From Zygnema cylindricum (taxonomy: Eukaryota; Streptophyta; Zygnematophyceae; Zygnematales; Zygnemataceae): DNA of 23,451 nucleotides. The translations under genes and the position numbers were made by a program. Below the pieces are notes generated by a model. The model worked only from the letters and a program-made list of their open reading frames with translations. It ran no database searches and was not told the DNA's origin. Shown in pieces: positions 15,475 to 23,451 of the stretch (its first letter is position 1; every line of letters begins with the position of its first letter). The stretch lies in NCBI GenBank assembly GCA_037447655.1, contig JBBHKE010001637.1, positions 1-23,451 of the forward strand. Reading direction: 5' to 3'.

Positions 15475-16720
15475 TTGAAAGTGAGGTCTGAAAACGGTTG
15501 GAAGGTTTTGCAAGCATTATCTCCTAAGAAATTGCATAGGAATCATATAAATAACATAACCAAATTGGGAGTGGAAGGTTTGATATCTGCTAAACAATTT
15601 AAAAAGCACTTAAAAGATAAAACAAATCATGCTTTCTTGTTATTACTAACTGAGGCAGTTACTGATGAAAGGGGGGGAGAAAACACTAACATTGATGTCA
15701 TCCCTATATTAGACACCATTAAAACTCTCAAAAAACTAAAATCTGATTTTGTAACTGACATTAATACATCTGATGTTGCTGTTAAAGATTTGATTTTTGA
15801 ATTTCAAGATGTTTTCCCAAGTTATTTACCCTCAAGAAGGCCACCTTCCCGAGATGTGGAACATGTTATTAACCTTGAACCTGGATGCAACCCTCCTGTT
15901 ACAGGAATTTATAAGCACAGTTTCTTTGAGCAGGAGGAATTAAAGAAACAGATTAAGGAACTCCTAGAGAAAGGACATATTCAGCCCAGCAAATCACCGT
16001 ACGGAGCACCAGTTCTCTTCGTCAAAAAGAAGGACGGAACGTTGAGAATTTGTGTCGATTATCGTAATCTGAACAAGATTATGGTGAAGGATAAGTATCC
16101 GTTACCTTTAATTTCTGATTTGATAGATCATTTAAAAGGTGCTTAAAGTATTTTCGTTGATTGACCTGCGTAGTGGCTTTAATCAGGTGCCAATTAGAAT
16201 TGAAGATGTTGATAAAACTGCTTTCAAGACTAGGGTGGGTCATTTCGAATGGATAGTGATGCCATTCGGCTTAACGAATGCACCGCCTACTTACCAAAGA
16301 TTAATGAACCAAACCTTTTCAGATTACATAGATGAGTTTGTCGAAGTGTTTATAGATGATATTTTAGTTTACAATGAATCTAAAGAATAACATGTAATTC
16401 ATTTAAGAAGAGTGTTGGAAAGGTTAAGAGAAAGAAAATTATATGGAAAATTGTCAAAATCCAGCTTTCTTAAAAGTGAACAATTATTTTTGGGACACTT
16501 AGTTAGTGGGGAAGGTGTTAAAACAACAATCCAAAATTGGAAACAACCTACTTATGTCACAGAAGTTAGATCTTTTTTGGGATTGGCCACTTATTACAGG
16601 AAATTTATCAAGAACTTCAGTATGATAGCCGCACCTTTGACGGATTTACTTCTGGAAAAGGAGACGTTTGTGTGGGAAGCTGATCAGGAGGGAGCATTCG
16701 AGGAACTAAAAGGGAAGTAG
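15475..16720 (+). pseudogene. Reverse transcriptase of gypsy-2
   Basis: Recognisable blocks in order are [71 protein letters not shown] and [20 protein letters not shown] single-base insertion near 16145 shifts the frame, and motif A then reads [13 protein letters not shown] with the catalytic Asp at 16163-16165. Next come [18 protein letters not shown] and FIDDILVYN with F-I-D-D at 16349-16360. TAA (16388-16390) and TAG (16718-16720) are in-frame stops. LERLRERKLYGKL, FLGHLVSGEGV and VRSFLGLATYYRKFIKNFS complete thumb and connection. Catalytic aspartates are intact, unlike in gypsy-1 and copia-1. Confidence 0.93.
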
Positions 16721-17200
16721 ACCTCTGCCCCTACACAGGTGTATCTTGACCCTGCTGGGAAATTTGAAGTTCTGATCACTACAGATGCATTTGATAAAGG
16801 TCTAGGTGCAGTCATAAGTCAAAAAGTCGGCAAACACTTTTATCCTATTGATTTTGAGTGCAGAAAATTCAATGATGTTGAAAAGAACTATACAGCACAG
16901 GAAAATGATTTACTTGCAATTGTACATGAATTGGTGAAATGGCGTTGTTATTTGCATAATAAAGAATTCACAGTTCACTGTGATAATAAAGCACTCTCTT
17001 ATTTAGAGAGATTAAGTGATGCACAGATTATGACTGGCAAACAGGTTAGGTGGATGCAGAAATTAGCATATTTCAAATTTAATTTTAAACATATTCTTGG
17101 GAAGACAAATGTAGTCGTAGATCATTTAATTAGATGTTTTGAAATAAGTGTTATGGTTCAGGATGAATTATTTTTAGATACTTTTAGAAATGGTTATGAT
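16721..17200 (+). pseudogene. RNase H domain of gypsy-2
   Basis: Continuing the RT frame after a TAG: FEVLITTDAFDKGLGAVISQ (first Asp), NYTAQENDLLAIVHELVKWR (Glu), FTVHCDNKALSYLE (third Asp) and ILGKTNVVVDHLIR, where chromoviruses usually have N-V-V-A-D-A-L-S-R. The acidic residues seem present. RNase H removes RNA from the RNA/DNA hybrid during cDNA synthesis. The stop between RT and RNase H is the main lesion. Confidence 0.88.
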
Positions 17201-18141
17201 AAAGATCCTTATTTTGCTGTGATTTGCAATAATATGTTGGGAGGGAATTCCGACCCATTGAATGAGAGGCATGTCAAAAACTTTAGACTAGAGGATGGTT
17301 TATTTTATTTGCAAATTGGGGATAGATTATGAATTCTTGAAGTGGGAGACTTAAGAAAACAAATTTTATGGGAAGCTCATGAGCATTTTGGACATCTAGG
17401 TCGAGATAAAACTCTTAGTCGATTGCAAAGTAGATTGTTTTGGCCTGGGATGGCAAACGAGGTGTCAAAACACGTGGAAAGTTGTGTCCCTGGCCAACAG
17501 AGTAAACCTAGTACCCAAAAACCTAAAGGTCTCTTAAAACCTTTGGATATCCGCGAAAGACCGTGGGAATCTGTCAATAGGGATTTTATTGTCAGGTTGC
17601 CTGCTACATCTAAAAAAAATAACAGTATTTTGGTCGTAGTCGATAGGTTCAATACAATGGCAATCTTTATCCCTTGCAAAACCACTCATTCAGTTGTAGA
17701 TATTGCAAAGTTATATTTTGACAACGCGGTCACACATTATGGAGTCCCTCTATCTATAGTCAGTGATAGAGATTCTAAATTTACATCTGCTTTTTGGAAA
17801 GAATTACAACAAAATTTAGGCTCTGAATTCAAAATGAGTACCGTTTATCATCCTCAAACAGATGGAGAGACATAAAAGATGAACCGTACACTAGAGGAAA
17901 TGCTTAGGACTGTTTGCAGTGGAATTCAGAACACATTCGAATCTAAACTGCCATTAATGGAATTTGCATACAATTCATGTAAACATGCTAGTACAGGATA
18001 ATCACCATTTAAAGTTGCATACGGATACCAACCTAGAGAAGCATAAGACTTAATAACAGGGTCACTCAAGAGAATAGAGGTTATGGAACAGAGTTTTGGG
18101 AATACGTTCAAACAGTTTGGAAAACTGTCCCGGCTGCATTA
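17201..18141 (+). pseudogene. Integrase of gypsy-2 (catalytic Glu codon is a stop)
   Basis: The N-terminal zinc region reads WEAHEHFGHLGRDKTLSRLQ and then VSKHVESCVPGQQSKPS, where C-P-V-C-Q is expected, so the last zinc Cys is missing. The core has WESVNRDFIVRLP (first Asp), VVVDRFNTMAIFIP and YGVPLSIVSDRDSKFTSAFW (second Asp). It then reads HPQTDGET followed by TAA at 17873-17875, where the family has the Glu of Q-T-E. The spacing from the second Asp is 35 residues, so the stop replaces the catalytic Glu. After it come MNRTLEEMLRT, LPLMEFAYNSCKHAST and a further stop. Integrase joins cDNA to chromosomal DNA. Confidence 0.92.
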
Positions 18142-18636
18142 GTGGAGGCACATAAGAGGCAAAAATTAAATGCTAACCGCAAACGGGGTGATTGGGTGTT
18201 ACGCACAGGTGACAAGGTTTCGCTTTTTACAACTCATTACAGGTGCAAGATCGAGGGACAATTGGATCTTTCGGGGAAATTTGCTCCTAAGTACATTGGA
18301 CCAATTACTGTAATCGAGATGATATCGTCAGTTGCTGCCAAATTGGACTTTCCGCCTTCAACAAAAATTCATCCAATGATACACATCTGCCAATTGAAAC
18401 CAACGTATCTTTGACCAGCTGAAGGAGAATTGGAATTGGATCTCTCAATAATTATAGAACCTGAAGTCCACAGATGGGTAATAGATTGGGTTGGTCAACG
18501 GTTCAAGGTCGGCGATACTATATTCTGGCAAGTGCATTATCTAGGAAAGCCTGAGGATGAGTTGACTTTAGAGGATAAAAATAGTGAGTTTTTACAGAGG
18601 TATTGGAGGGATAATAATATAGAAGTCCCGTCTTGA
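18142..18636 (+). pseudogene. Integrase C-terminus with GPY/F motif and chromodomain-like tail (gypsy-2)
   Basis: In a shifted frame: GDKVSLFTTHYR, SGKFAPKYIGPITVIEMISS and AKLDFPPSTKIHPMIHICQL form the GPY/F-type module of Ty3/gypsy integrases. After a TGA (18412-18414) the same frame gives EPEVHRWVIDWVGQRFKVGD and FWQVHYLGKPEDELTLED. This fits a chromodomain pattern (Y/F-x-V-K/H-W/Y-x-G...D-x-x-T-W/L-E). Chromoviruses use this domain to direct integration to marked chromatin. The chromodomain is recognisable but diverged, with the aromatic cage only partly apparent. Confidence 0.72.
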
Positions 18637-18672
18637 GAATTAAAGGTGTTTTAACTAAGGTTGGTTATAAAT

Positions 18673-18682
18673 AAAGAGGGGA
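18673..18682 (+). other. Polypurine tract of gypsy-2
   Basis: AAAGAGGGGA lies three bases before the 3' LTR. It is the expected plus-strand primer position. Confidence 0.85.
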
Positions 18683-18685
18683 TGA

Positions 18686-19654
18686 TGTAACATTAATAGC
18701 GGATCGAACTTGTTTATAAAGGGGTATTTAGGTGTTATGATTATAGAGTACTAAATGTGGTAGATGTCCGCGAAAGAATCACGCTATTTGGAGTTATATT
18801 TTATAAGTTATAGCGATGGGTGTATTTAGGTGACAGTGTGGGGTCTAAATAACAAGTGGGTATCATTAAAACGGGTAAAGGGTCAAATTAGTACCGAAAT
18901 TACGCGTGTACGTTTCATAAATTTCTAATGAAATGTTTAGTATGCACGGTGGTTCGTTTCATACAAATTTTAGTACGAAACGTCACTTTCACTTAAGGGA
19001 ATTTCGTAAGAAGTTTAGCGTGCGAAATTTGTTACGCACGATCGTGCGAAGTCACGTTTCGTTTGGCAAGCACTTTTGCAAGTAAATGTTGCGTAGTGAA
19101 ACGTAACGTTTGATTGGTTAGTAAAATGCTAAGTAGCTAGTAAGAGATTTCGTACGTTTTTGCATTGGTCAGTCTGAGTCCTTACTGATTAATGATTCGC
19201 CCAAGTAAAAGCCTGTTAAAACGGAGCGTTGACTCTGGCCTGGCAAGGCTAGGGCAATGATGGATAAATAGTGAAGTGTAAGAGGAGATTAGACATCTTT
19301 TCCTTTGGAAAAGTTTGTGGAAATTCCGGCTGATCTTCGTCTTGAGCGATTAATATCAAAGTGAAAAAAATGCATTTATGCATTGAAATCTCTTACTAAC
19401 TAAATAGTGTTTCAGTAGTTAAGAGATAGAATTATTAAGAGTGGAGAGTGGTGGAAAACTCTTTAATAAGAAGGGTTGAGCCACGAGGGTAAGAGACCAA
19501 GCTAATGTTATGTGGACAGAAACTTCTTCTAATTTAAAGTTTATCCTTATGTGAGTGTGGTCCAATGTGGATGTGTATTTTCCAATGTGTGGAATGTGTG
19601 GTTGGAATTGTTTGTAATAATGGGATTTTATGAAAGGTAGGAGATCCTGTTACA
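18686..19654 (+). repeat. 3' LTR of gypsy-2 (969 bp)
   Basis: It starts TGTAACATTAATAGCGG and ends GGAGATCCTGTTACA. It is collinear with the 5' LTR. Differences over the first ~215 bp are about 11 substitutions and one 8-bp insertion (AAATTACG-type, near 18897). Confidence 0.95.
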
Positions 19655-19659
19655 TACTT
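19655..19659 (+). repeat. Target-site duplication of gypsy-2, right copy
   Basis: TACTT, identical to 11894-11898. Confidence 0.92.
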
Positions 19660-19703
19660 TTATCAGTTTCTATAGTTATCAAAACCCCATATATCTCAGC
19701 ATA

Positions 19704-20036
19704 GGTACTAGACTATAGGACAAGATGGAAAGCTAGTTCGACAGTTTATAGGGACCAAGATTAAATCCTTAGTCAATCATCCTTTTTGCAAAGGATTGAT
19801 CTCCTTTTCTTCTTCAAGCTCCTCTGGCAACCATGGCCCTTTTTTCAAAGGGTTGATCTCCCTTTCTCCTTTTGGCTGCTCTGGCAACCATAGCTCTTTA
19901 TGTCTCTCACTTGTCTTCAATGACTACGACAAGTATGGGGACTAGGGAGAGGCTAAGCAAAAGCTTGACTGTCATATAAAACCTTTTATTTTTGCTACAT
20001 TTTGACCTAGAAAATACAATAAAACCTTAGATTGCA
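19704..20036 (+). mobile_element. SINE-like element, copy A
   Basis: The head has an A-box-like TAGACTATAGGACAAG (from 19709) and a B-box-like ACCAAGATTAAATCC (about 19754-19768). The body ends with ACTACGACAAGTATGGGGACT and GACCTAGAAAATACAATAAA near 20005-20025. The same head, body and tail blocks occur in copies B and C on the minus strand. Copy A also carries a 57-bp internal tandem duplication (19789-19902). Its 3' end abuts the pyrimidine array. tRNA-derived origin is inferred from the pol III boxes, and no coding sequence is present. Confidence 0.68.
19789..19902. repeat. 57-bp tandem duplication inside SINE copy A
   Basis: Units 19789-19845 and 19846-19902 start CAAAGG.TTGATCTCC and share CTCTGGCAACCAT. 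Confidence 0.8.
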
Positions 20037-21971
20037 ACATCCCCCTCATCCTCTCACACACCCTCCCCCTCTCCCTCTCCCTCTCACTCTCATCGTCTAT
20101 GTTCCCCTCCCTCTCCCCTTCCCCCTACTCTCACCCTCCCCCTCCCCCTCCCCCTCCCCCTCCCCTTCTCCCTCCCCCTCCCCCTTCCCCACCCCCTCTC
20201 CCTCCCCCCCCCCCTCCTCCTCCCACTGCGCCTTCCCCTCCTCGTTCCCCTCCCCCTCCGCCTCTCCCTCTCCCTCCCCCACTCCCTCCCTCTATCCCTC
20301 TCCCTCTCCCTCCCCCTCTCCCTCCCCCTCTCCCTCCCCATCCCCCTCCCCCTCCCCCTCCCAATTTGTCTCTACTTCCCTCACTCCCTCTTTAGCCCTC
20401 TCCCTCTCCCCCTCTCACTCTATTCCCTCTCAATCTGCCACTCGTTTTGTCTTTCCCTCCCTCTCGTTTTCCCTCTCCCTGTCCCTCTCCATTTCCCTCT
20501 GTGTTTCCTTCTCCATTTACCTCTCCCTTTCCCTCTCCCTCTCCCCTTGCCACTCTATTTCTCTCTCAATTTAGACCTCTAATTGTTTTCTTTCCTCTCT
20601 CCCTCGTTCCCTCTTCCTCTCCTTGCCAATCTCTCTCTCTATCCCATACCAGTTTTTCTTCCTCCCAATCTGCCTCTCCCTCTATCTGCCTCTCTCTCCC
20701 TCTCCCTCTCCGTCTACCTCTCTCTCTTGACCCCCCTCTCCCTCTCCCTCTCACCATCTCTCATTTTTCTCTCAATCTGCCCTCTCTCTGTTTGCCTTTT
20801 CCTCTTCCTCTCCCTAATCATCTCCCTCTCCCTCACCATCTCCGTACTAATCTATATCTCGTTCACTCCCTTTCCCTCTTTCTCTCTCACTCTCCCTCTC
20901 CCACTCTCCCCTCTTAACCTGCTGCTCCCTTTGTCTACCTATCTTTCACTCTCTCCTTCTCCCACTACCTCCTCCTTTCCTTTCCATTCAGTCTTTATCC
21001 CCCTCAACCCTCTCTCTCCCTCTCCTTCTCTCCGTGTCACTTCTTTTCACTTTTATCAGTTTGGCTATCCCTCTCCTTGTCTCTCCCCCCCTCCCCTCTT
21101 TTTTTCCCTCTCAATCTGCCCTTCTTTTTGTCTACGTTTCCTTGTCCCCGTACCTCTCTTTGCCAAACTATCTCTCCTTTTATCTCTCCTCCCCCCTCCA
21201 CATTTTTTCCCTCTAAATCTTCCCCTCTGTCCGTCTACATTTCCCTATGCCTTTCCCACTCCCTGCCAATCTATCTCTCCCGCTTTCCTTTTCCTTCTCC
21301 CTCTCCCTCTCCGTCTCCTTTTTTCTCTCTTACTCCTCTCCCTCTCTGCTCATCCTCACCCTTCCTCTCTCTCTCTTTCCCTCTCAATCTACCTCTCCCT
21401 TTGTGTGCATATTAATCTCCCTCTCCCTCACCATCTCCCTGAAAGTCTCTCTCTCCCTCACACCCTCTTTTTCCCTCTCCCTATCACCTTCCCTATTAAT
21501 ATCCATCTCAATCTGCCCCACTAGATGTTTGCCTTTCCATCTCCCTTTCCCTCTCCATTTCTCTCTCCCTCTCCTTACAAATGTGTCTCTCCCTCTCTCT
21601 CACCCTATCCACTTTTTTTTTCCCAATCTTTCTCTCCCGCTTTTTAACTCTCCCTCCCCCTCTAACTCTCCCTCCCCCTCTCCCTCTCCCTTCCCATCTC
21701 CCTCTCCTTTTCCCTCACCCTCCCCCTCTCCCTCTCCCTCTCCCTCTCCCTTTCACTCTCCCTCTCCTTTGCCCTTCCCCTATCAATCTATCTCTCTTTC
21801 CCTCACTCCATTTTTTTCATCTCAATCTGCATCTCCCTTTGTTTTCGTCTCCCTCTCCCTTTCCCTCCCTTTTTCCCTCTCCCAATCCCTCTCCCTCTCC
21901 CTCTCCCTCTCTCTCTCCCGCTCCCCCTTCCCCTCTTGCTCTCACTCCCTCTCCCTCTACCTCTCCTCTTC
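20037..21971. repeat. Pyrimidine-rich (CCCTCT)n-type degenerate satellite array, about 1.9 kb
   Basis: The plus strand is almost entirely C and T, built from CCCTCT/CTCCCT hexamers with scattered interruptions (AATCTGCC, ATCTATCTC and similar recur). Purity is highest at 20060-20370 and 21650-21960. Long open frames on both strands are low-complexity Ser/Pro/Leu or Gly/Arg/Glu strings that follow from the repeat and are not genes. Polypyrimidine/polypurine tracts with mirror symmetry can form triplex (H-DNA) structures; that is a property of such sequence and not shown here. Confidence 0.95.
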
Positions 21972-21999
21972 AATTGGTGAAGCTCTAATAGTCAAAATT

Positions 22000-22312
22000 C
22001 GTGTAGAAATGAATGTTTCTTTTAGTATTTTCTAGGTCTTAAATGTAATGTAGAAAGAAAGACGAGGCAATCTGCCTCTAACTCCTCTCTTCAGCTCCCA
22101 CACTTGTTTCATTCACTTAAGGTTGAAGAGGGAGCTAAAGCCATGGCTGCCTGTGCTGTCCATGAGAGAGACATGTTGTTGTTTTTAGTAAGTTTACTAA
22201 AATCATACTTGACGAACCCAAGATTTGATCTAAGTTTCTCCCCTCTGTCAAGCTAGCCGGTAGCGGTTAGCTTTATCTTACAAGTCTAAGACTAATGGTT
22301 GAGTATATAAGT
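22000..22312 (-). mobile_element. SINE-like element, copy B
   Basis: Minus-strand reading: head TTAGACTTGTAAGATAAAGC (A-box-like), ACTTAGATCAAATC (B-box-like), then GGCAGCCATGG, GAAACAAGTGTGGGAGCT, and tail GACCTAGAAAATACTAAAAG ending near 22000. It aligns block by block with copy C. Its 3' end faces the pyrimidine array, so copies A and B converge on it. Confidence 0.65.
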
Positions 22313-22329
22313 TTTGACAAATATTTAAA

Positions 22330-23050
22330 TAGTCAGACGTGAACTAATTCATTTAACGAAAACTTTATACGTCACGCATAGATACAGTTTTGTAAAGTAC
22401 GGAGTACGGTACGGTTCCGAAACGGATACCGCGCATTATGTTTCGACAGCGAAACAAATATCGCACAAGTATTTATGACGCCTACGATTGAAACTCAGTT
22501 TTGATCCGAGGGTCGCGAAGGATGCCGAGATCGCGGAATAAGATTTTGGCGGTTTGCAGTCACCGCCAAATCGATTGACACGTGGCACAATCACATTGGA
22601 TTACGGCATCTCAAGAGATTGCAAGAATGAATCCAAATATGACATGTGTCGACTTGTTGGCCATGTCATACAATGGACGTACATAAAGTACACTGGCACC
22701 TATACCTTTTTGTACAACACACTTTTATGATTGGTGCCGTACTTCAGTAGATAGAGTTTTAGATAGAGATAAGACTTAAAAAAATTTGGTAGATATGACC
22801 CTCTCTCCGAGAGAATTTTAATACAAAAGGTCATCTTTGACCACTCATAACATACTACTCACGGGAGCACATTCAGAGATTATTTTTGCTATCGACTCAA
22901 GGGATCTTACTTTCATAAGAGTGGAGGTGGTCAAAGGTTTGTCTGCCACGGTGGCCGTTATTTTTGTTGAAACACAAAAGGGTTAGGGTTATCCTAGAGG
23001 CTTCGTGTAAGTTGCTTACTCTGAGGACCAATGGAGGTCTCACAGTTGCA
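22330..23050 (+). mobile_element. LTR of the copia-1 family (third copy), start uncertain
   Basis: It shares with the solo LTR and copia-1 LTR: GACACGTGGCAC (G-box at 22579-22584), TGACATGTGTCGACTTG, CCTTTTTGTAC, a CTCTCTCCGAGAG palindrome, AAGGTCATCTTTGACCA, TTATCCTAGAGGCTTC and CAATGGAGGTC. It ends CACAGTTGCA at 23050. The left boundary is set only by loss of similarity near the SINE copy B. Confidence 0.7.
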
Positions 23051-23065
23051 AGTTATAGGCCCACC
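23051..23065 (+). other. Primer-binding site next to the third LTR, internal initiator-tRNA type
   Basis: AGTTATAGGCCCACC directly follows the LTR. It differs from the copia-1 site GGTTATGGGCCCACC at two positions, the first of which may lie outside the pairing region. Confidence 0.65.
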
Positions 23066-23137
23066 CTATAGAATGCCCATCTAAAATGGAACTGGCTTGA
23101 TATACTGGGAAAGTATGATGTCAGAAGCTCTATGTGA
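23066..23137 (+). pseudogene. First codons of a copia gag, truncated by SINE copy C
   Basis: After the primer site, GGAACTGGCTTGATATACTG and following bases read NGTGLIYWESMMSEALCE. This parallels FDGARFIYWNKIVRGALLG in copia-1 gag, at the same distance from the LTR. It breaks off where the minus-strand SINE begins. This shows that the 22330-23050 repeat is the 5' end of a truncated element and not a solo LTR. Confidence 0.55.
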
Positions 23138-23451
23138 GAAATGTTGAAATTAATAGATTTCTAGTGTATTTTCTAGTTTTAGATATGTTAGTATAAAAAA
23201 AAAAGAAAAGGACGGACAGCCTGCCTCCACGTTCTCTCTCTAGCCCCCATACTTGTTGTAGTCACTAAAGGATAGAGAGGGTGGTTGATCCATGGCTGCC
23301 TTAGTTCAACAGGTAGTCATTTTTTAGTAGGTTACTAAAAATATTCCTGACGGACGCGGGATTTGATCACGGTACCTACCGTTTCGTCAAGTTGGCCGAT
23401 AACGATCAGCTTTATCCTATTAGGCTAGGAGCATTGCTAAATGCTATTGTA
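23138..23451 (-). mobile_element. SINE-like element, copy C (continues past the window edge)
   Basis: Minus-strand reading: A-box-like TAGCCTAATAGG (23416-23427), B-box-like GTGATCAAATCCC (23358-23370), GGCAGCCATGG, ACTACAACAAGTATGGGGGC, a short T-run, then AACTAGAAAATACACTAGAA ending near 23138. It is the best-preserved copy of the pol III boxes. The 5' end may lie just beyond the window. Confidence 0.7.

Larger units (their letters stand above)
11899..19654 (+). mobile_element. Structurally complete Ty3/gypsy chromovirus-type LTR retrotransposon (gypsy-2)
   Basis: The 7,756-bp element is bounded by LTRs that start TGTAACA and end TGTTACA and is flanked by TACTT duplications. It has a tRNA primer site, a long leader, gag, protease, RT, RNase H, integrase, a C-terminal chromodomain-like segment and a polypurine tract, all on the plus strand and in Ty3/gypsy order. 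In-frame stops (for example 14025, 14235, 15295, 16388, 16718, 17873) and frameshifts (about 14500, 16145, after 17875) kill every module. The LTRs differ at about 5% of the positions I compared by eye, plus an 8-bp indel. It lies at the edge of the copia-1 LTR. Confidence 0.95.

Noticed and set aside
20583-21524. Long open frame (about 313 codons) of Ser/Pro/Leu, and others like it at 20032-20574, 20447-20917 and 21247-22035
   Set aside because: They are translations of the (CCCTCT)n array; a C/T-only strand rarely makes stop codons. They have no domain and no normal composition.
20037-21971. Telomeric or CRISPR-type array
   Set aside because: The unit is a degenerate CCCTCT hexamer, not TTTAGGG/CCCTAAA, and there are no regular spacers.

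Overview
The window is nuclear DNA of a repeat-rich eukaryote, most likely of the green plant lineage (land plant or streptophyte alga). This is inferred from plant-style Ty1/copia and Ty3/gypsy families, a primer-binding site close to the plant initiator tRNA-Met 3' end, a second one matching the anticodon arm of the same tRNA, G-box motifs in LTRs, and the absence of any bacterial gene organisation. I found no intact host gene. Nearly everything I can identify is a decayed, nested retroelement.

Layout. (1) 1-4336, plus strand: a decayed Ty3/gypsy-type element with gag zinc knuckles, a protease remnant, then a cytosine-C5 DNA methyltransferase domain resembling DNMT3 (about 2184-3350), then reverse transcriptase. 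The methyltransferase sits inside pol between protease and RT. This is the most interesting object here. (2) 4337-5706, minus strand: a truncated Ty1/copia gag-protease fragment (copia-2) joined to the gypsy RT, with a possible LTR at 5885-6590. (3) 6600-11898, minus strand: a longer Ty1/copia element (copia-1) with RT, integrase, protease, gag, primer-binding site and part of its 5' LTR. Its integrase is split by an 879-bp solo LTR (8279-9157) of the same LTR family. (4) 11899-19654, plus strand: a structurally complete chromodomain-type Ty3/gypsy element (gypsy-2) with two LTRs, 5-bp target duplication TACTT, tRNA primer site, polypurine tract and gag-PR-RT-RH-INT-chromodomain order. It carries many stops and frameshifts and lies in the copia-1 5' LTR. 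(5) 19704-20036, 22000-22312 and 23138-23451: three copies of one tRNA-derived SINE-like family. The first two face each other across a 1.9-kb pyrimidine-rich (CCCTCT)n-type array (20037-21971). (6) 22330-23137: a third LTR of the copia-1 family with its primer site and the first codons of gag, cut by the third SINE copy.

Relationships and age. The copia-1 LTR, the solo LTR and the 22330-23050 LTR are one family. They share a G-box, a CTCTCT/AGAGAG palindrome before a TATA-like box, and (in two copies) a primer site matching an internal stretch of initiator tRNA-Met. The two gypsy-2 LTRs differ at roughly 5% of the positions I aligned by eye, so that insertion is not recent. Catalytic residues are lost in several enzymes: the methyltransferase ENV glutamate, the gypsy-1 RT motif-A aspartate and protease DTG, the integrase glutamate in both copia-1 and gypsy-2, and the copia-1 YVDD box. 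No element in the window is autonomous as it stands.
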